A stretch of DNA of 64,000 nt. Source: Bacteroides fragilis. Its GTDB lineage: Bacteria > Bacteroidota > Bacteroidia > Bacteroidales > DTGW01. This document shows positions 47,045 to 56,056 of the stretch, one piece after another. A program made the position numbers and the translations under genes. Location of the stretch: contig CAMDBI010000020.1 in NCBI GenBank assembly GCA_945889005.1, positions 1 to 64,000 on the forward strand, written 5' to 3'. A model generated the notes under the pieces. That model searched no databases. It saw only the letters and a program-made list of their open reading frames with translations, and was not told the origin of the DNA. Position 1 is the first letter of the stretch. Each line of letters starts with the position of its first letter.

Positions 47045-48001
47045 ATGACTAGAAAAAACGCATTACAAACTTTACATATCACCTGTGCCATTGATGATTC
47101 ATTTTGGTTTCCACTTTCAGTTGTGTTGGTTTCACTCTTTGAAACAAACAAACAAAATAAACTTCATATTCACCTTTTTAGTGCATCGTTAAGTTCAGAA
47201 AATGTTAACAAGTTTGAAAATCTATGCAAAAAACATGAACAAGACTTTAGTTTTTATCAGTTACAACTCAAAGACTTTGAAGGATTCCCGGTAACCAGCC
47301 GAATAAGCCTTGCTACTTATTACCGCATAATCATGCCTCAATACCTTAGTAAAGATATCGACAAGTATCTTTATATTGATGCCGACATTATCGTATTACG
47401 CGACTTATCGCCTATGTTCGACACAAACCTCGATGAATATGTAATTGGAGCCATTAATGATGCCACTGGAATAGACTGCAACATGCACTCCAAACATGAG
47501 ATACCGGAAACACATCTGTATTTCAATGCCGGCATATTGCTTATCAACAGAAAAAAATGGATTGAAGAAAACGTTACAGAAAAAACGTTGAACTACATTA
47601 AAAGCAATCTTGAAAAATGCCAATTTCACGACCAAGATGCCCTCAATGCAACAATCTTCAATAGACGATTAAAGCTTCCGCCAATTTGGAACAACCAAAT
47701 TGCATTGTATTTTCTGCCTAAACAAACCTTAAGCGAAATATATGGTCCAGATTACATAGAGGCTCTCAGAAAGCCTGCCATAGTACATTTCAACGGCATA
47801 GAAAAGCCATGGCACAGCGAGTCTGGCCACCCCTTTCGAAGTAAATTCGATAAATACGTGAAACTATCAGGATTTAAAAAACCCAATAACAAGACTGAAC
47901 TTAAGAAATGGATTAAGAAAAATATCATATATAAACTTTTGGGCTGGGGAACTGTTAATGGGTATTACTACCAAAAAACCAAAAAAGTATATCAAGCTTG
48001 A
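47045..48001 (+). CDS. Glycosyltransferase family 8 protein
   Basis: Cytoplasmic GT-A enzyme transferring a hexose from a nucleotide sugar, typical of LPS core or surface glycan assembly. Features are LHITCAIDDSFWFPLSV, the DxD motif YIDADIIVL (Asp112, Asp114), YFNAGILLINRKKW, FHDQDALNAT and VHFNGIEKPWH. Length of 318 residues is normal. It overlaps the next GT gene by 4 bases (ATGA), so the two are translationally coupled. Confidence 0.92.
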   Translation: MTRKNALQTLHITCAIDDSFWFPLSVVLVSLFETNKQNKLHIHLFSASLSSENVNKFENLCKKHEQDFSFYQLQLKDFEGFPVTSRISLATYYRIIMPQYLSKDIDKYLYIDADIIVLRDLSPMFDTNLDEYVIGAINDATGIDCNMHSKHEIPETHLYFNAGILLINRKKWIEENVTEKTLNYIKSNLEKCQFHDQDALNATIFNRRLKLPPIWNNQIALYFLPKQTLSEIYGPDYIEALRKPAIVHFNGIEKPWHSESGHPFRSKFDKYVKLSGFKKPNNKTELKKWIKKNIIYKLLGWGTVNGYYYQKTKKVYQA

Positions 48002-49164
48002 TGAAAACTGAAAAAGATAGAAAATTACGTATTGTATTTCTTACAAACCGTAACGCAAAAGACAAACGCGAATGGTCTGGCACACTGTATTACATGGCAC
48101 AAGCTATGAGCAAATACGGTTGCGAGGTGAGTTATGTAGGTCCGTACCAACCCAAATTCGTACTTTTCTTTTTAAAAACAGTACGAAAACTAAGCGAAAC
48201 CATACTCCACAAGAAATATAACATTGCGTATAGTATTGTACTTGCATATTTTCATAAATGGTTTTTCACTAAGAAAATTAGAGAAATAAACCCTGATGTA
48301 ATTTTTGCTGGATCATCATCGTCGGAACTTAGTCTAATAAACCTAAAAATACCAAAAGTATTTTTGGCCGATGCCACCTTCGAATTGTTGATAAACAATT
48401 ATCCCAACTTTACCAATCTCACCAAGTTGTCGCTAAAAGAAGGCGACTATATTGAACGAAAGGCATTGTACAATGCAGATGTATTGGTATTTTCGTCGCA
48501 ATGGGCAATAGACTCTGCACGCGACTTTTACAAAATCCCAACTAAACGACTGCATTTAATATCTTATGGAGCCAACCTTGATCAAGAGCCCGAAAGAGCA
48601 CAAGTGATTGGAAAAAAAATCGACAAGCAAATAAACCTTCTGTTCTTGGGAGTCGATTGGATTCGAAAAGGAGGCGCGGATGTTTACCGGGTTTTTAGCG
48701 AATTGCTTGCCAGAGGAATAAATGTACAACTTACTGTATGCGGTTGCCAACCACCAGTAGACGCTCACCCACAACTGATTGTACATAAGTTTTTAAACAA
48801 AAACAAAGCAGAGGATTTCCAGATATTATATAAAATTTTGCTCGAAACACATTTTCTTTATGTTCCCTCTCGATCGGATTGCACCCCAATTGTTTTCTGT
48901 GAAGCAAGTGCATACGCTATTCCTGTTCTAACTACCAATGTTGGTGGCATACCTTCTGTTGTTGTCGAAGGCATCAATGGTCATACATTTCCTCTTGACA
49001 AGCCAACAGGAGAAATAGCAGACCTTATTTGTAGTTATGTAGACAATCCTCATCGATACACATCGCTCTCGGAGAGTAGCCGAAATTTCTACGAATCAAA
49101 CCTCAACTGGAATATATGGGGCGAAAAGATGAGTAAAATTTTCAGAAACCTTGTGAACAACTAA
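47998..49164 (+). CDS. Glycosyltransferase family 4 protein
   Basis: GT-B fold retaining glycosyltransferase. The N-terminal part holds SGTLYYMAQAMSKYGCEVSYVG; the C-terminal Glycos_transf_1 domain has LLFLGVDWIRKGG, FLYVPSRSDCTPIVFCEASAYAIPVLTTNVGGIPSVV (the E-x7-E type motif) and GINGHTF. It is coupled to the GT8 gene by overlapping ATGA. It probably acts in the same surface glycan; donor and acceptor unknown. Confidence 0.9.
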   Translation: MMKTEKDRKLRIVFLTNRNAKDKREWSGTLYYMAQAMSKYGCEVSYVGPYQPKFVLFFLKTVRKLSETILHKKYNIAYSIVLAYFHKWFFTKKIREINPDVIFAGSSSSELSLINLKIPKVFLADATFELLINNYPNFTNLTKLSLKEGDYIERKALYNADVLVFSSQWAIDSARDFYKIPTKRLHLISYGANLDQEPERAQVIGKKIDKQINLLFLGVDWIRKGGADVYRVFSELLARGINVQLTVCGCQPPVDAHPQLIVHKFLNKNKAEDFQILYKILLETHFLYVPSRSDCTPIVFCEASAYAIPVLTTNVGGIPSVVVEGINGHTFPLDKPTGEIADLICSYVDNPHRYTSLSESSRNFYESNLNWNIWGEKMSKIFRNLVNN

Positions 49165-49184
49165 AAATTAATTCATTATAACAC

Positions 49185-50099
49185 TCATAATCTATCATTT
49201 AACTTTTGCTGCATTTGCTTTTTATCATTTATAGATATCGTATCCAAAATCAATCCGATAGAAAATGTTAAAAAAGAAAGAAGCATCAATCCAGAAGCCA
49301 ATATTGCCAAGGGTACCCGATATACATAATTATATTTAAAGTATTCAATAATTGCGGGCAAGCCAGATATAATTGACAACAAAAAGAATACAAGAGCAAT
49401 AACCCCAAAAAACTGGAGAGGTTTGTAATGTCTGAATAGATTCAGAATGGTAAGAAGTACTTTTCGCCCATCTGACAGTGTATTGAGTTTCGAAAAACTT
49501 CCTTCGGGTCTATCTTTAAAATCTATCGGAACTTCGGCAATAGACAAATAGTTGTTCAGTGCAAAAATCGTCATCTCTGTTTCTATTTCAAAACCTTTGC
49601 ACAAAACAGGGTAAGATTTCACAAAACGCTTAGAGAAAACACGATATCCACTCATGATATCGTTAAGTTCCGACTTAAAAATGAAATTTATCAATGATTT
49701 TACCAAATTGTTGCCAAATCCGTGAAAATTTCTTTTGTTTTCTTTTCTGTAAGTACCGTTGCTCAATCTGTCGCCCACAACCATATCGCAATTGCGTTCG
49801 AAAAAAATATTTAAAAGCTTTTTAACCTCATTGGCGGGGTAGGTATTATCACCATCTACCATTATATAGACGTCGGCATCTATCTGCCAAAACATAGATC
49901 TCACTACATTCGCTTTCCCTTGCTGAAATTCTTTCTTAACAATGGCACCGTTCTCAATAGCAATTTGATAGGTATCGTCAGTAGAATTGTTGTCATATAC
50001 ATATATCGAAGCTTCGGGGACTTGTTCACGAAAGTCCGAAATTACTTGTTTTATTGTTAAGGCTTCGTTATAACAAGGTACTAAAATGGCGATTTTCAT
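49185..50099 (-). CDS. Family 2 glycosyltransferase, dolichyl/polyprenyl-phosphate sugar synthase-like
   Basis: The N-terminal GT2 domain has ILVPCYNEALTI, DNNSTDDTY and the DxD-type MVDGDNTYP. It also shows SGYRVFSKRFVKSYP and EIETEMTIFAL, typical of polyprenyl-phosphate glucose/mannose synthases. Two C-terminal membrane helices (about 235-255 and 265-290) anchor it. It could supply the lipid-linked sugar used by the GT39-like protein encoded at 45366 (inference). It converges with the GT4 gene across 20 bases. Confidence 0.88.
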   Translation of the reverse strand: MKIAILVPCYNEALTIKQVISDFREQVPEASIYVYDNNSTDDTYQIAIENGAIVKKEFQQGKANVVRSMFWQIDADVYIMVDGDNTYPANEVKKLLNIFFERNCDMVVGDRLSNGTYRKENKRNFHGFGNNLVKSLINFIFKSELNDIMSGYRVFSKRFVKSYPVLCKGFEIETEMTIFALNNYLSIAEVPIDFKDRPEGSFSKLNTLSDGRKVLLTILNLFRHYKPLQFFGVIALVFFLLSIISGLPAIIEYFKYNYVYRVPLAILASGLMLLSFLTFSIGLILDTISINDKKQMQQKLNDRL

Positions 50100-50158
50100 G
50101 GTTTAGATTTATTTAAAAAGTTGAAATTTGATTCAAATTTACTATTAATATATTAAAT

Positions 50159-50335
50159 ATGCGAATTAAGGGTTAAAATTGCCGTTGACTTTAGTCAACG
50201 GACTTAAATGCAATAATATTAAGGCTTTAGCCGAAATGTTTTATATAAATTTTGGCTAAAGCCCAATATTAATCAACATTATATCCGTCCGCTAAAGCAG
50301 ACGGCAATTGAAAAATCTCAACTCTTAATTCGCAT
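50159..50335. mobile_element. 177-bp MITE-like element with TAAAT target duplication
   Basis: Terminal inverted repeats ATGCGAATTAAG (50159-50170) and CTTAATTCGCAT (50324-50335) are flanked by identical 5-bp TAAAT on both sides (50154-50158 and 50336-50340). Inside are CCGTTGACT/AGTCAACGG (50182-50201), a GGCTTTAGCC...GGCTAAAGCC pair, and CCGTC...GACGG around GCTAAAGC. No ORF. A non-autonomous transposable element is the best reading. Confidence 0.75.
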
Positions 50336-50515
50336 TAAATATAAATAAATCTTCAAAAAACATATTTCAATGTCTAATTGTTATGATTGATGGACTAATG
50401 CCAAAGGCAAACATCGTTTCGAAAGTAATCGGCATTAATTGTACTTTTAAAAATTAATTCAATAATTTTATCCTGTTCAACAAAACGATATGTAATATTT
50501 TAAAAAACATAGTTT
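50336..50515. promoter_or_regulatory. Upstream region of the esterase gene
   Basis: 180 bases after the MITE-like element, holding the presumed promoter of the alpha/beta hydrolase gene. No clear promoter motif or hairpin was recognised. Confidence 0.3.
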
Positions 50516-51316
50516 ATGAAAAGTCTCGCAATAATCACATTCATACTCATTATAGGAATAGTTTCATTTCTTATTTTCAAATGGTACAGAGCCAACGAGA
50601 TAATCTATAATTATAACCCAGCCAAACATAGATCTGAAAATTTTTCGAACACTCTACCGTATCGCTATTTTATTCCCGCTATTGAATCCAATAAAAAATA
50701 CCCTTTAATGGTTTATTTACATTCAGCATCGGGGCGAGGAACCAATAATCGAAAACAATTAGAACAAGCGGCAATATTTTATAGCTCTATACCCTTTCAG
50801 AAACAATTGCCTATGTTTGTTTTAGCACCACAATGCCCTACCGGAACCCAATGGCTCAATACCAAGTTTCCAAACCTTCCGTATGTACTTTACAATCAGG
50901 ATGCAATTCCGGAAAGCCCGATAATGAAACAAACAATGACACTCATAAAGGAATTTATAAAACAACACCCAATAGATACAAGTCGAATTTACATTTCGGG
51001 ATTTAGCATGGGTTCTTCGGGTTCGTGGGATATCATCACCCGATACCCGGGCACTTTCGCGGCTGCAATACTTATTTCGGGCACAAAAGACACAAGCAAA
51101 ACCTCACTAGCCAGCAATACTTCATTTTGGCTATTTCATGGGTCGAACGACAAGATTTGCTCCCCTATGACTACCCAATCGGCCGCTAAGGCTCTTATTG
51201 AAATAGGAGCTGATTGCAAAATTAATCTTTACGAAGCTGGCCACAATTGTGTAAAAGAAACACTACAAGAGCCAGAACTTATCAGCTGGCTTATGTCAAA
51301 AAGTTTAAAACATTAA
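50516..51316 (+). CDS. Membrane-anchored alpha/beta hydrolase (carboxylesterase/phospholipase-like)
   Basis: The N-terminal hydrophobic anchor or signal (AIITFILIIGIVSFLIF) precedes an alpha/beta-hydrolase domain of the predicted-peptidase/feruloyl-esterase-like group. It has LMVYLHSASGRG (oxyanion region), the nucleophile GFSMGS (Ser164), the acid in HGSNDKI and the histidine in AGHNCV. The natural ester is unknown. It could be sugar- or pectin-ester related, or serve the adjacent biosynthetic cluster, but it is on the opposite strand and converges with the methyltransferase gene (23-base gap). Confidence 0.8.
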   Translation: MKSLAIITFILIIGIVSFLIFKWYRANEIIYNYNPAKHRSENFSNTLPYRYFIPAIESNKKYPLMVYLHSASGRGTNNRKQLEQAAIFYSSIPFQKQLPMFVLAPQCPTGTQWLNTKFPNLPYVLYNQDAIPESPIMKQTMTLIKEFIKQHPIDTSRIYISGFSMGSSGSWDIITRYPGTFAAAILISGTKDTSKTSLASNTSFWLFHGSNDKICSPMTTQSAAKALIEIGADCKINLYEAGHNCVKETLQEPELISWLMSKSLKH

Positions 51317-51339
51317 AAAGTAGTGAAAAAACTTGAATA

Positions 51340-52203
51340 TTAGCCTTTAACAGCTTCAACAAAAATCATAATTTTTTGAAAATAATTGTCGAAGTAATTG
51401 AGATTTCGCATTGGTGGAGCAAAGCTTTGCCCTGGGCACGATTGCATAACATTGTTAAAGCCTGTTTCGCCAAGTTTACGTTGATATTTTTCAAAATTCC
51501 ACCAATTCCGGTGGCTTCTTCTATTCTTTAGGTGGTACTCAGGGTCACAAAGTGCCGTAATTTTATCCATTGCCTTATCAAATGGGTATTCTTTTAACAA
51601 TTGTGCTAACTCCTCGTCCGATACAAATCTACTACCTTCTCTGGCATTATGTTTTGCTACACTACCAGCAAAGTGATCGATATACAATTGTGCAATGGAA
51701 GCATTAGCAAGGCTTACATGGTCTTTTCGAAAATAATAGAAATGATAATCGTTGTGAAGAAATGCTCGGTAGTATAAATCTGAGTTTGGCGAAATAAACC
51801 TTACAATACCCCCGGGTTTTAAAATTCGATATATTTCGCGAAAAAGATTTTCACATGCCTCATCTGTAATATGTTCGACTGTAAGTTTTGAGTAAACCAA
51901 CTCGGCAGAATTACTCTCTATGGGTAATTTTTCGAGCCGGGCAGCGTCAAAAGCTATATCTTTAGAGGAATCGTAATTTCGGTCTTTTTTATTCCATGGT
52001 CTATTTACATCGGCTGTTGTCCAATATGGATGGTTAAATTTTCCACCGAACTCGAAATGCCCCCCTGCACATATATTATAAAACCTTCGATTTGCAATAC
52101 TATCTTGCGGGTACAGTTCATTATATATTTCAAAATCATTTAAACCTTTCTTGAAATTTATCTCGATTCCTACTTTGTCCAAAAGCGTTTTAATCATTCT
52201 CAT
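51340..52203 (-). CDS. SAM-dependent methyltransferase (Methyltransf_11-like)
   Basis: Class I methyltransferase. Motif I is the divergent form NICAGGHFEFGG followed by HPYWTTADVNRPW, which is usual in one Bacteroidota group. Later motifs are LVYSKLTVEHITDE and IYRILKPGGIVRFISPN. It is the last gene of the NRPS-PKS run, 39 bases after the PKS stop and on the same strand, so it may tailor the product (O- or N-methylation). Such enzymes are also common in surface glycan clusters, and that alternative cannot be excluded. Confidence 0.75.
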   Translation of the reverse strand: MRMIKTLLDKVGIEINFKKGLNDFEIYNELYPQDSIANRRFYNICAGGHFEFGGKFNHPYWTTADVNRPWNKKDRNYDSSKDIAFDAARLEKLPIESNSAELVYSKLTVEHITDEACENLFREIYRILKPGGIVRFISPNSDLYYRAFLHNDYHFYYFRKDHVSLANASIAQLYIDHFAGSVAKHNAREGSRFVSDEELAQLLKEYPFDKAMDKITALCDPEYHLKNRRSHRNWWNFEKYQRKLGETGFNNVMQSCPGQSFAPPMRNLNYFDNYFQKIMIFVEAVKG

Positions 52204-52242
52204 ATCATCCTTGTATATTTATCCATAAATGTAATTATAGAT

Positions 52243-55200
52243 TTAAAATTTTTCAAGATGTTTCTGATATTTTTCTATAATATATTGCATAGTATCGCTT
52301 TTACGAAGAATTGTTTCATGATTGCCTTCAACCTCAATCAATTCCTCGATATGATCGGCATACTTATCCCACCCCAAGTATTTCATGTCCGAAATATTCT
52401 CGCTGGCTTTAAAAACAAAAAGTTTGCCATTAAATTTTGAGTCTATTCGATACTTTAACGACAAGTTGGTATAAATATCGTACACATATTTGCGTCGAAA
52501 ATCGACAGGCAACTTTTTGAATATCAAAAAGTATGCATCCCTAATCATTCTTATACTTTTATAATAGATTTTATAATAATATTTAAGAAAGAAATAAACA
52601 ATTGTTTGAAAAACTCGAGGCATTTCAGAAGCGTTTTTCTTGGCATTTTTATTGTCGTAACTAACTCTGGCTTCGGCAGTACCACAATCCATTATAAAAA
52701 GCAATGGAACCTGTTGACCCATTTTCTGCAACTGAAGAGCCATTTCAAAAGCGAGAATTCCACCAAACGAAAAACCTGCTAAAATATATGGTCCATTGGG
52801 TCTGTATTGAATCAATTGCTGCAAGTAATGAGCTGCCATTTCTTTAGCTGTCCTGAAAGGAATTTTGCGCCCGTCGGCCGATAAGTGCAAATATCCTAAA
52901 TACGGTCTTTTATTACCCAAAACTTTTGGCAAGTGGGTGTCTAAATCGTCGCCATGAACCATTACCAGGGGAATAGCTGCTCCCTCGGTTTGAAAGGGGG
53001 TAAAATTGAGAAGGTATGGTTTTTTCTGAAACGAAACCATGCGAATAGTATCATTAACTGTCTGATTAGCCTGAGAAGAATTTGTTTTCAAGCTATCTAA
53101 ATAACCCGATATAGCCTCAATACTGGGATAATCATACACCAACTTGCGAAACTCGATTATTTGACCTGTTTTTTTCTCCAAAGCAGCCGCGTACCTTGCA
53201 AGAAACAACGAATCGAACCCAAGATCGATAAATTTTTTATCGTTGGCCAAATCTGAATCTCCATAGCCAGACATCTCACACAACAGATTCTTGACTATGT
53301 CTAAGCTCGATTGCGCAGCTATAGGCTTACTAGACGACTCGGTTATTTCGTTTACCTGCGTCGAAACCGGGGGAGTTGTTTTTCCGGACAGTTTAAAATC
53401 GACCCAATATCTTTTGTGATCAAAAGCATATAAAGGCAAATTGGCAATGTCGGGCATTTGATTGCCCGTGAAAGTTATAAAGTCGATATCTACACCTCGT
53501 ATCCACAGTTCGCCCAAAGACTTTACAAAATGATCATGTTCTTTGGCAATATCGGCTTTGCCAAGCGAATGAACAATGCTACTTTTAACTTCTACTGAAT
53601 TGTTTTGCAATACTAAACCCGAAAGATGGGTATTAGGGCCTGTTTCGAGAAATACCACATTCGAATTGGCTGCAATGGTTGAAATGCCTTCTTTGAAACG
53701 AACCATTTCCCTCAACTGACGAGCCCAATAACGAGGCGACATTGCATCTGCATCTGCTATCCAACTACCTGTAAGACATGAAATAAAAGGAATTTCGGGC
53801 TTATTCAATGAAAATTGCGCTACAAACTCTTCAAACGCTTGCAATATTGGATCAAATGCCTTGGAATGAAATGCATGTGAAGTTTGCAAGCGAATACAGC
53901 GGATTTTTCTAAGTTCAAAAATCTTTTTCACCTCTTCCTCGTTTTCGAGCGCTAGAGAAATTGTACACATCGACTGGGAGTTGTCGGCAGCAATTTCGAA
54001 CAAATCGCTATTGATAGATTTCAGCTCATCGACACTTGTTGTAACAGCCATCATGCATCCGGCTGGCATAGTTTGCATTAGTTGACCACGTTTGACAACC
54101 ACAGCCATTGCCGATTTCAGATCAAAAACACCCGAAAGACATGCAGCCGTATACTCTCCAATACTATGCCCGACAAGGTAATTGGGGCGCAAGCCATAAT
54201 GAATATACAGCCTTGCCATACTATATTCGATCATAAATAAAGCCGGCTGAGTGTACTGTGTTTGTGATATTAGTTTTGCAGAATCTGAACCTTCGTCGGC
54301 AAATAGAATATTTCGAAAATCGTCGCCTGTAAGTTGCTCATAATGCTTGAAACACAATTCAATATTTTCTTTAAAAACGGGCTCGGCTTTCATTAGTGTT
54401 CGTCCCATATTTACAAACTGAGCCCCCTGCCCGGGAAACATAAAAGCCAATTCGCCCGGCAATGCATCATCGGTAGCAGTAACAAATGCATCTTTATTCA
54501 ATTCCTCGCTATTGTTTGCAACTGCAAAAGAACGAAAAGGGAAATGATTGCGCCTGTGCAACAAGGTATATTCGGCACTTTCTAAGCTCGTTGCACTTTT
54601 GTTGAGATGGTTGACCAGGTTTGCATTCATACTCCGAAGCGAGTTGACAGATCGAGCCGAGAGTAGCAGGAGCTTTGGTCGCTGAAGTTCAATTTTTGTG
54701 GGCGAAGTTTGATAATCGGACACAACCAAATGAGCATTTGTCCCTCCCACTCCCAACGAGCTAATTCCCATTACAATAGATTCATTTTCTGCGAAATGAA
54801 GATTTTTATTGAGAACATAAAAAGGAGTATTGTCAAAATTGATTTTTGGATTGGGTTCTTTGTAATGCAGCGTAGCCGGAACAGTACGATGATAAGCAGA
54901 AAGAGCAAGCTTTATAAGTCCGGCAACACCTGCAGCCACATCGAGGTGACCAATATTGCTTTTGACAGAACCTAAAGCACAGAATTTTTTTTGGTTTGTA
55001 GTATCGCGAAAAGCCCTCGAAAGAGCCGTAACTTCTATTGGATCGCCCAGTGGGGTGGCAGTGCCATGTGCTTCAACGTATTTAATCTGGTCGGCACTAA
55101 GCCCCGAAAACTTTAAAGCCGAAGCAATTGCTTTGTACTGACCTTCGATACTGGGTGCAGTAAATCCAATTTTTTGATACCCATCGTTATTAACTGCCCA

Positions 55201-56031
55201 ACCACGAATAATGCTATAAATACGATCGTTGTCGGCTATAGCGTCTTTCAATCGTTTGAGAATTACTGTTCCGACACCATTGCCAAAGATAGTCCCCTTG
55301 CTGTCCTTATCGAATGGTCGACAATGTCCGTCGGAAGAACCAATAGCCCCTTCTTGATATATGTAACCTGTTTGCTGAGGCACCATAATGGTTACCCCAC
55401 CCGACACACACACATCGGACTCGTACGAAAGCAAACTGCTACATGCCTGTGCAACAGCAACCAGCGAAGTCGAACACGCAGTTTGAATATTGATGGCTGG
55501 CCCTTTTAAATTGAAGTGATAAGCAGTTTTTGTTGCTAAAAACATAGGATCGCTATGGATATAGGTCTGAAAAATCTCTTGAGTACGATTTCGAAAATAT
55601 TGCTCGTACTTAAGTGGGTCGCGCAAAACATTGTTGAGCAAATACGAATTGTAAAACGACCCGGCATATACACCGATATTTCCTTTGTACTTAAATGGAT
55701 TGATACCTGCATCTTCAAACGCGTGCCAGGTATTTTCGAGCCACAATCGTTGCTGTGGATCCATGTTTTTGGCTTCGGAAGGCAACACATTGAAAAAGGG
55801 CGCATCCCATTGGTCAATATCATCTAGTATTGCTTTGGCTCCAATATAATTGGGATTTTTCCGGAGATTGTCGAAATCTAGTTCATACTCTGCCAATTCC
55901 TCATTGGTAAAAAAAGTCACCGATTCTTTATTGGCAATAAGGTTTTCCCAAAACTCATTTTTGTTTCTTGCTCCCGGAAACTTACATGCAATACCTACTA
56001 TTGCTATACTATCTTGCAAAGGATCTACCAC
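52243..56031 (-). CDS. Type I polyketide synthase module KS-AT-ACP-TE
   Basis: Single extension and release module. KS (about 5-430) has the full catalytic set: TACSTSL (Cys186), EAHGTATPLGDP (His322) and NIGHLD (His362). AT (about 525-820) has GHSIGEY (Ser623) and HAFH (719-722), the pattern associated with malonyl-CoA. ACP has LGFDSL (Ser941). The type I thioesterase (about 1015-1260) has GFSFGG (Ser1088) and GNHET. There is no KR, DH or ER, so the added unit should keep its beta-keto group. It lies 25 bases after the NRPS and presumably accepts its peptidyl chain, adds one malonate and releases the product. No separate docking domains were recognised. Confidence 0.93.
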   Translation of the reverse strand: MVDPLQDSIAIVGIACKFPGARNKNEFWENLIANKESVTFFTNEELAEYELDFDNLRKNPNYIGAKAILDDIDQWDAPFFNVLPSEAKNMDPQQRLWLENTWHAFEDAGINPFKYKGNIGVYAGSFYNSYLLNNVLRDPLKYEQYFRNRTQEIFQTYIHSDPMFLATKTAYHFNLKGPAINIQTACSTSLVAVAQACSSLLSYESDVCVSGGVTIMVPQQTGYIYQEGAIGSSDGHCRPFDKDSKGTIFGNGVGTVILKRLKDAIADNDRIYSIIRGWAVNNDGYQKIGFTAPSIEGQYKAIASALKFSGLSADQIKYVEAHGTATPLGDPIEVTALSRAFRDTTNQKKFCALGSVKSNIGHLDVAAGVAGLIKLALSAYHRTVPATLHYKEPNPKINFDNTPFYVLNKNLHFAENESIVMGISSLGVGGTNAHLVVSDYQTSPTKIELQRPKLLLLSARSVNSLRSMNANLVNHLNKSATSLESAEYTLLHRRNHFPFRSFAVANNSEELNKDAFVTATDDALPGELAFMFPGQGAQFVNMGRTLMKAEPVFKENIELCFKHYEQLTGDDFRNILFADEGSDSAKLISQTQYTQPALFMIEYSMARLYIHYGLRPNYLVGHSIGEYTAACLSGVFDLKSAMAVVVKRGQLMQTMPAGCMMAVTTSVDELKSINSDLFEIAADNSQSMCTISLALENEEEVKKIFELRKIRCIRLQTSHAFHSKAFDPILQAFEEFVAQFSLNKPEIPFISCLTGSWIADADAMSPRYWARQLREMVRFKEGISTIAANSNVVFLETGPNTHLSGLVLQNNSVEVKSSIVHSLGKADIAKEHDHFVKSLGELWIRGVDIDFITFTGNQMPDIANLPLYAFDHKRYWVDFKLSGKTTPPVSTQVNEITESSSKPIAAQSSLDIVKNLLCEMSGYGDSDLANDKKFIDLGFDSLFLARYAAALEKKTGQIIEFRKLVYDYPSIEAISGYLDSLKTNSSQANQTVNDTIRMVSFQKKPYLLNFTPFQTEGAAIPLVMVHGDDLDTHLPKVLGNKRPYLGYLHLSADGRKIPFRTAKEMAAHYLQQLIQYRPNGPYILAGFSFGGILAFEMALQLQKMGQQVPLLFIMDCGTAEARVSYDNKNAKKNASEMPRVFQTIVYFFLKYYYKIYYKSIRMIRDAYFLIFKKLPVDFRRKYVYDIYTNLSLKYRIDSKFNGKLFVFKASENISDMKYLGWDKYADHIEELIEVEGNHETILRKSDTMQYIIEKYQKHLEKF

Positions 56032-56056
56032 GTTTCTTCTTTTTTTTCAAATTAAA

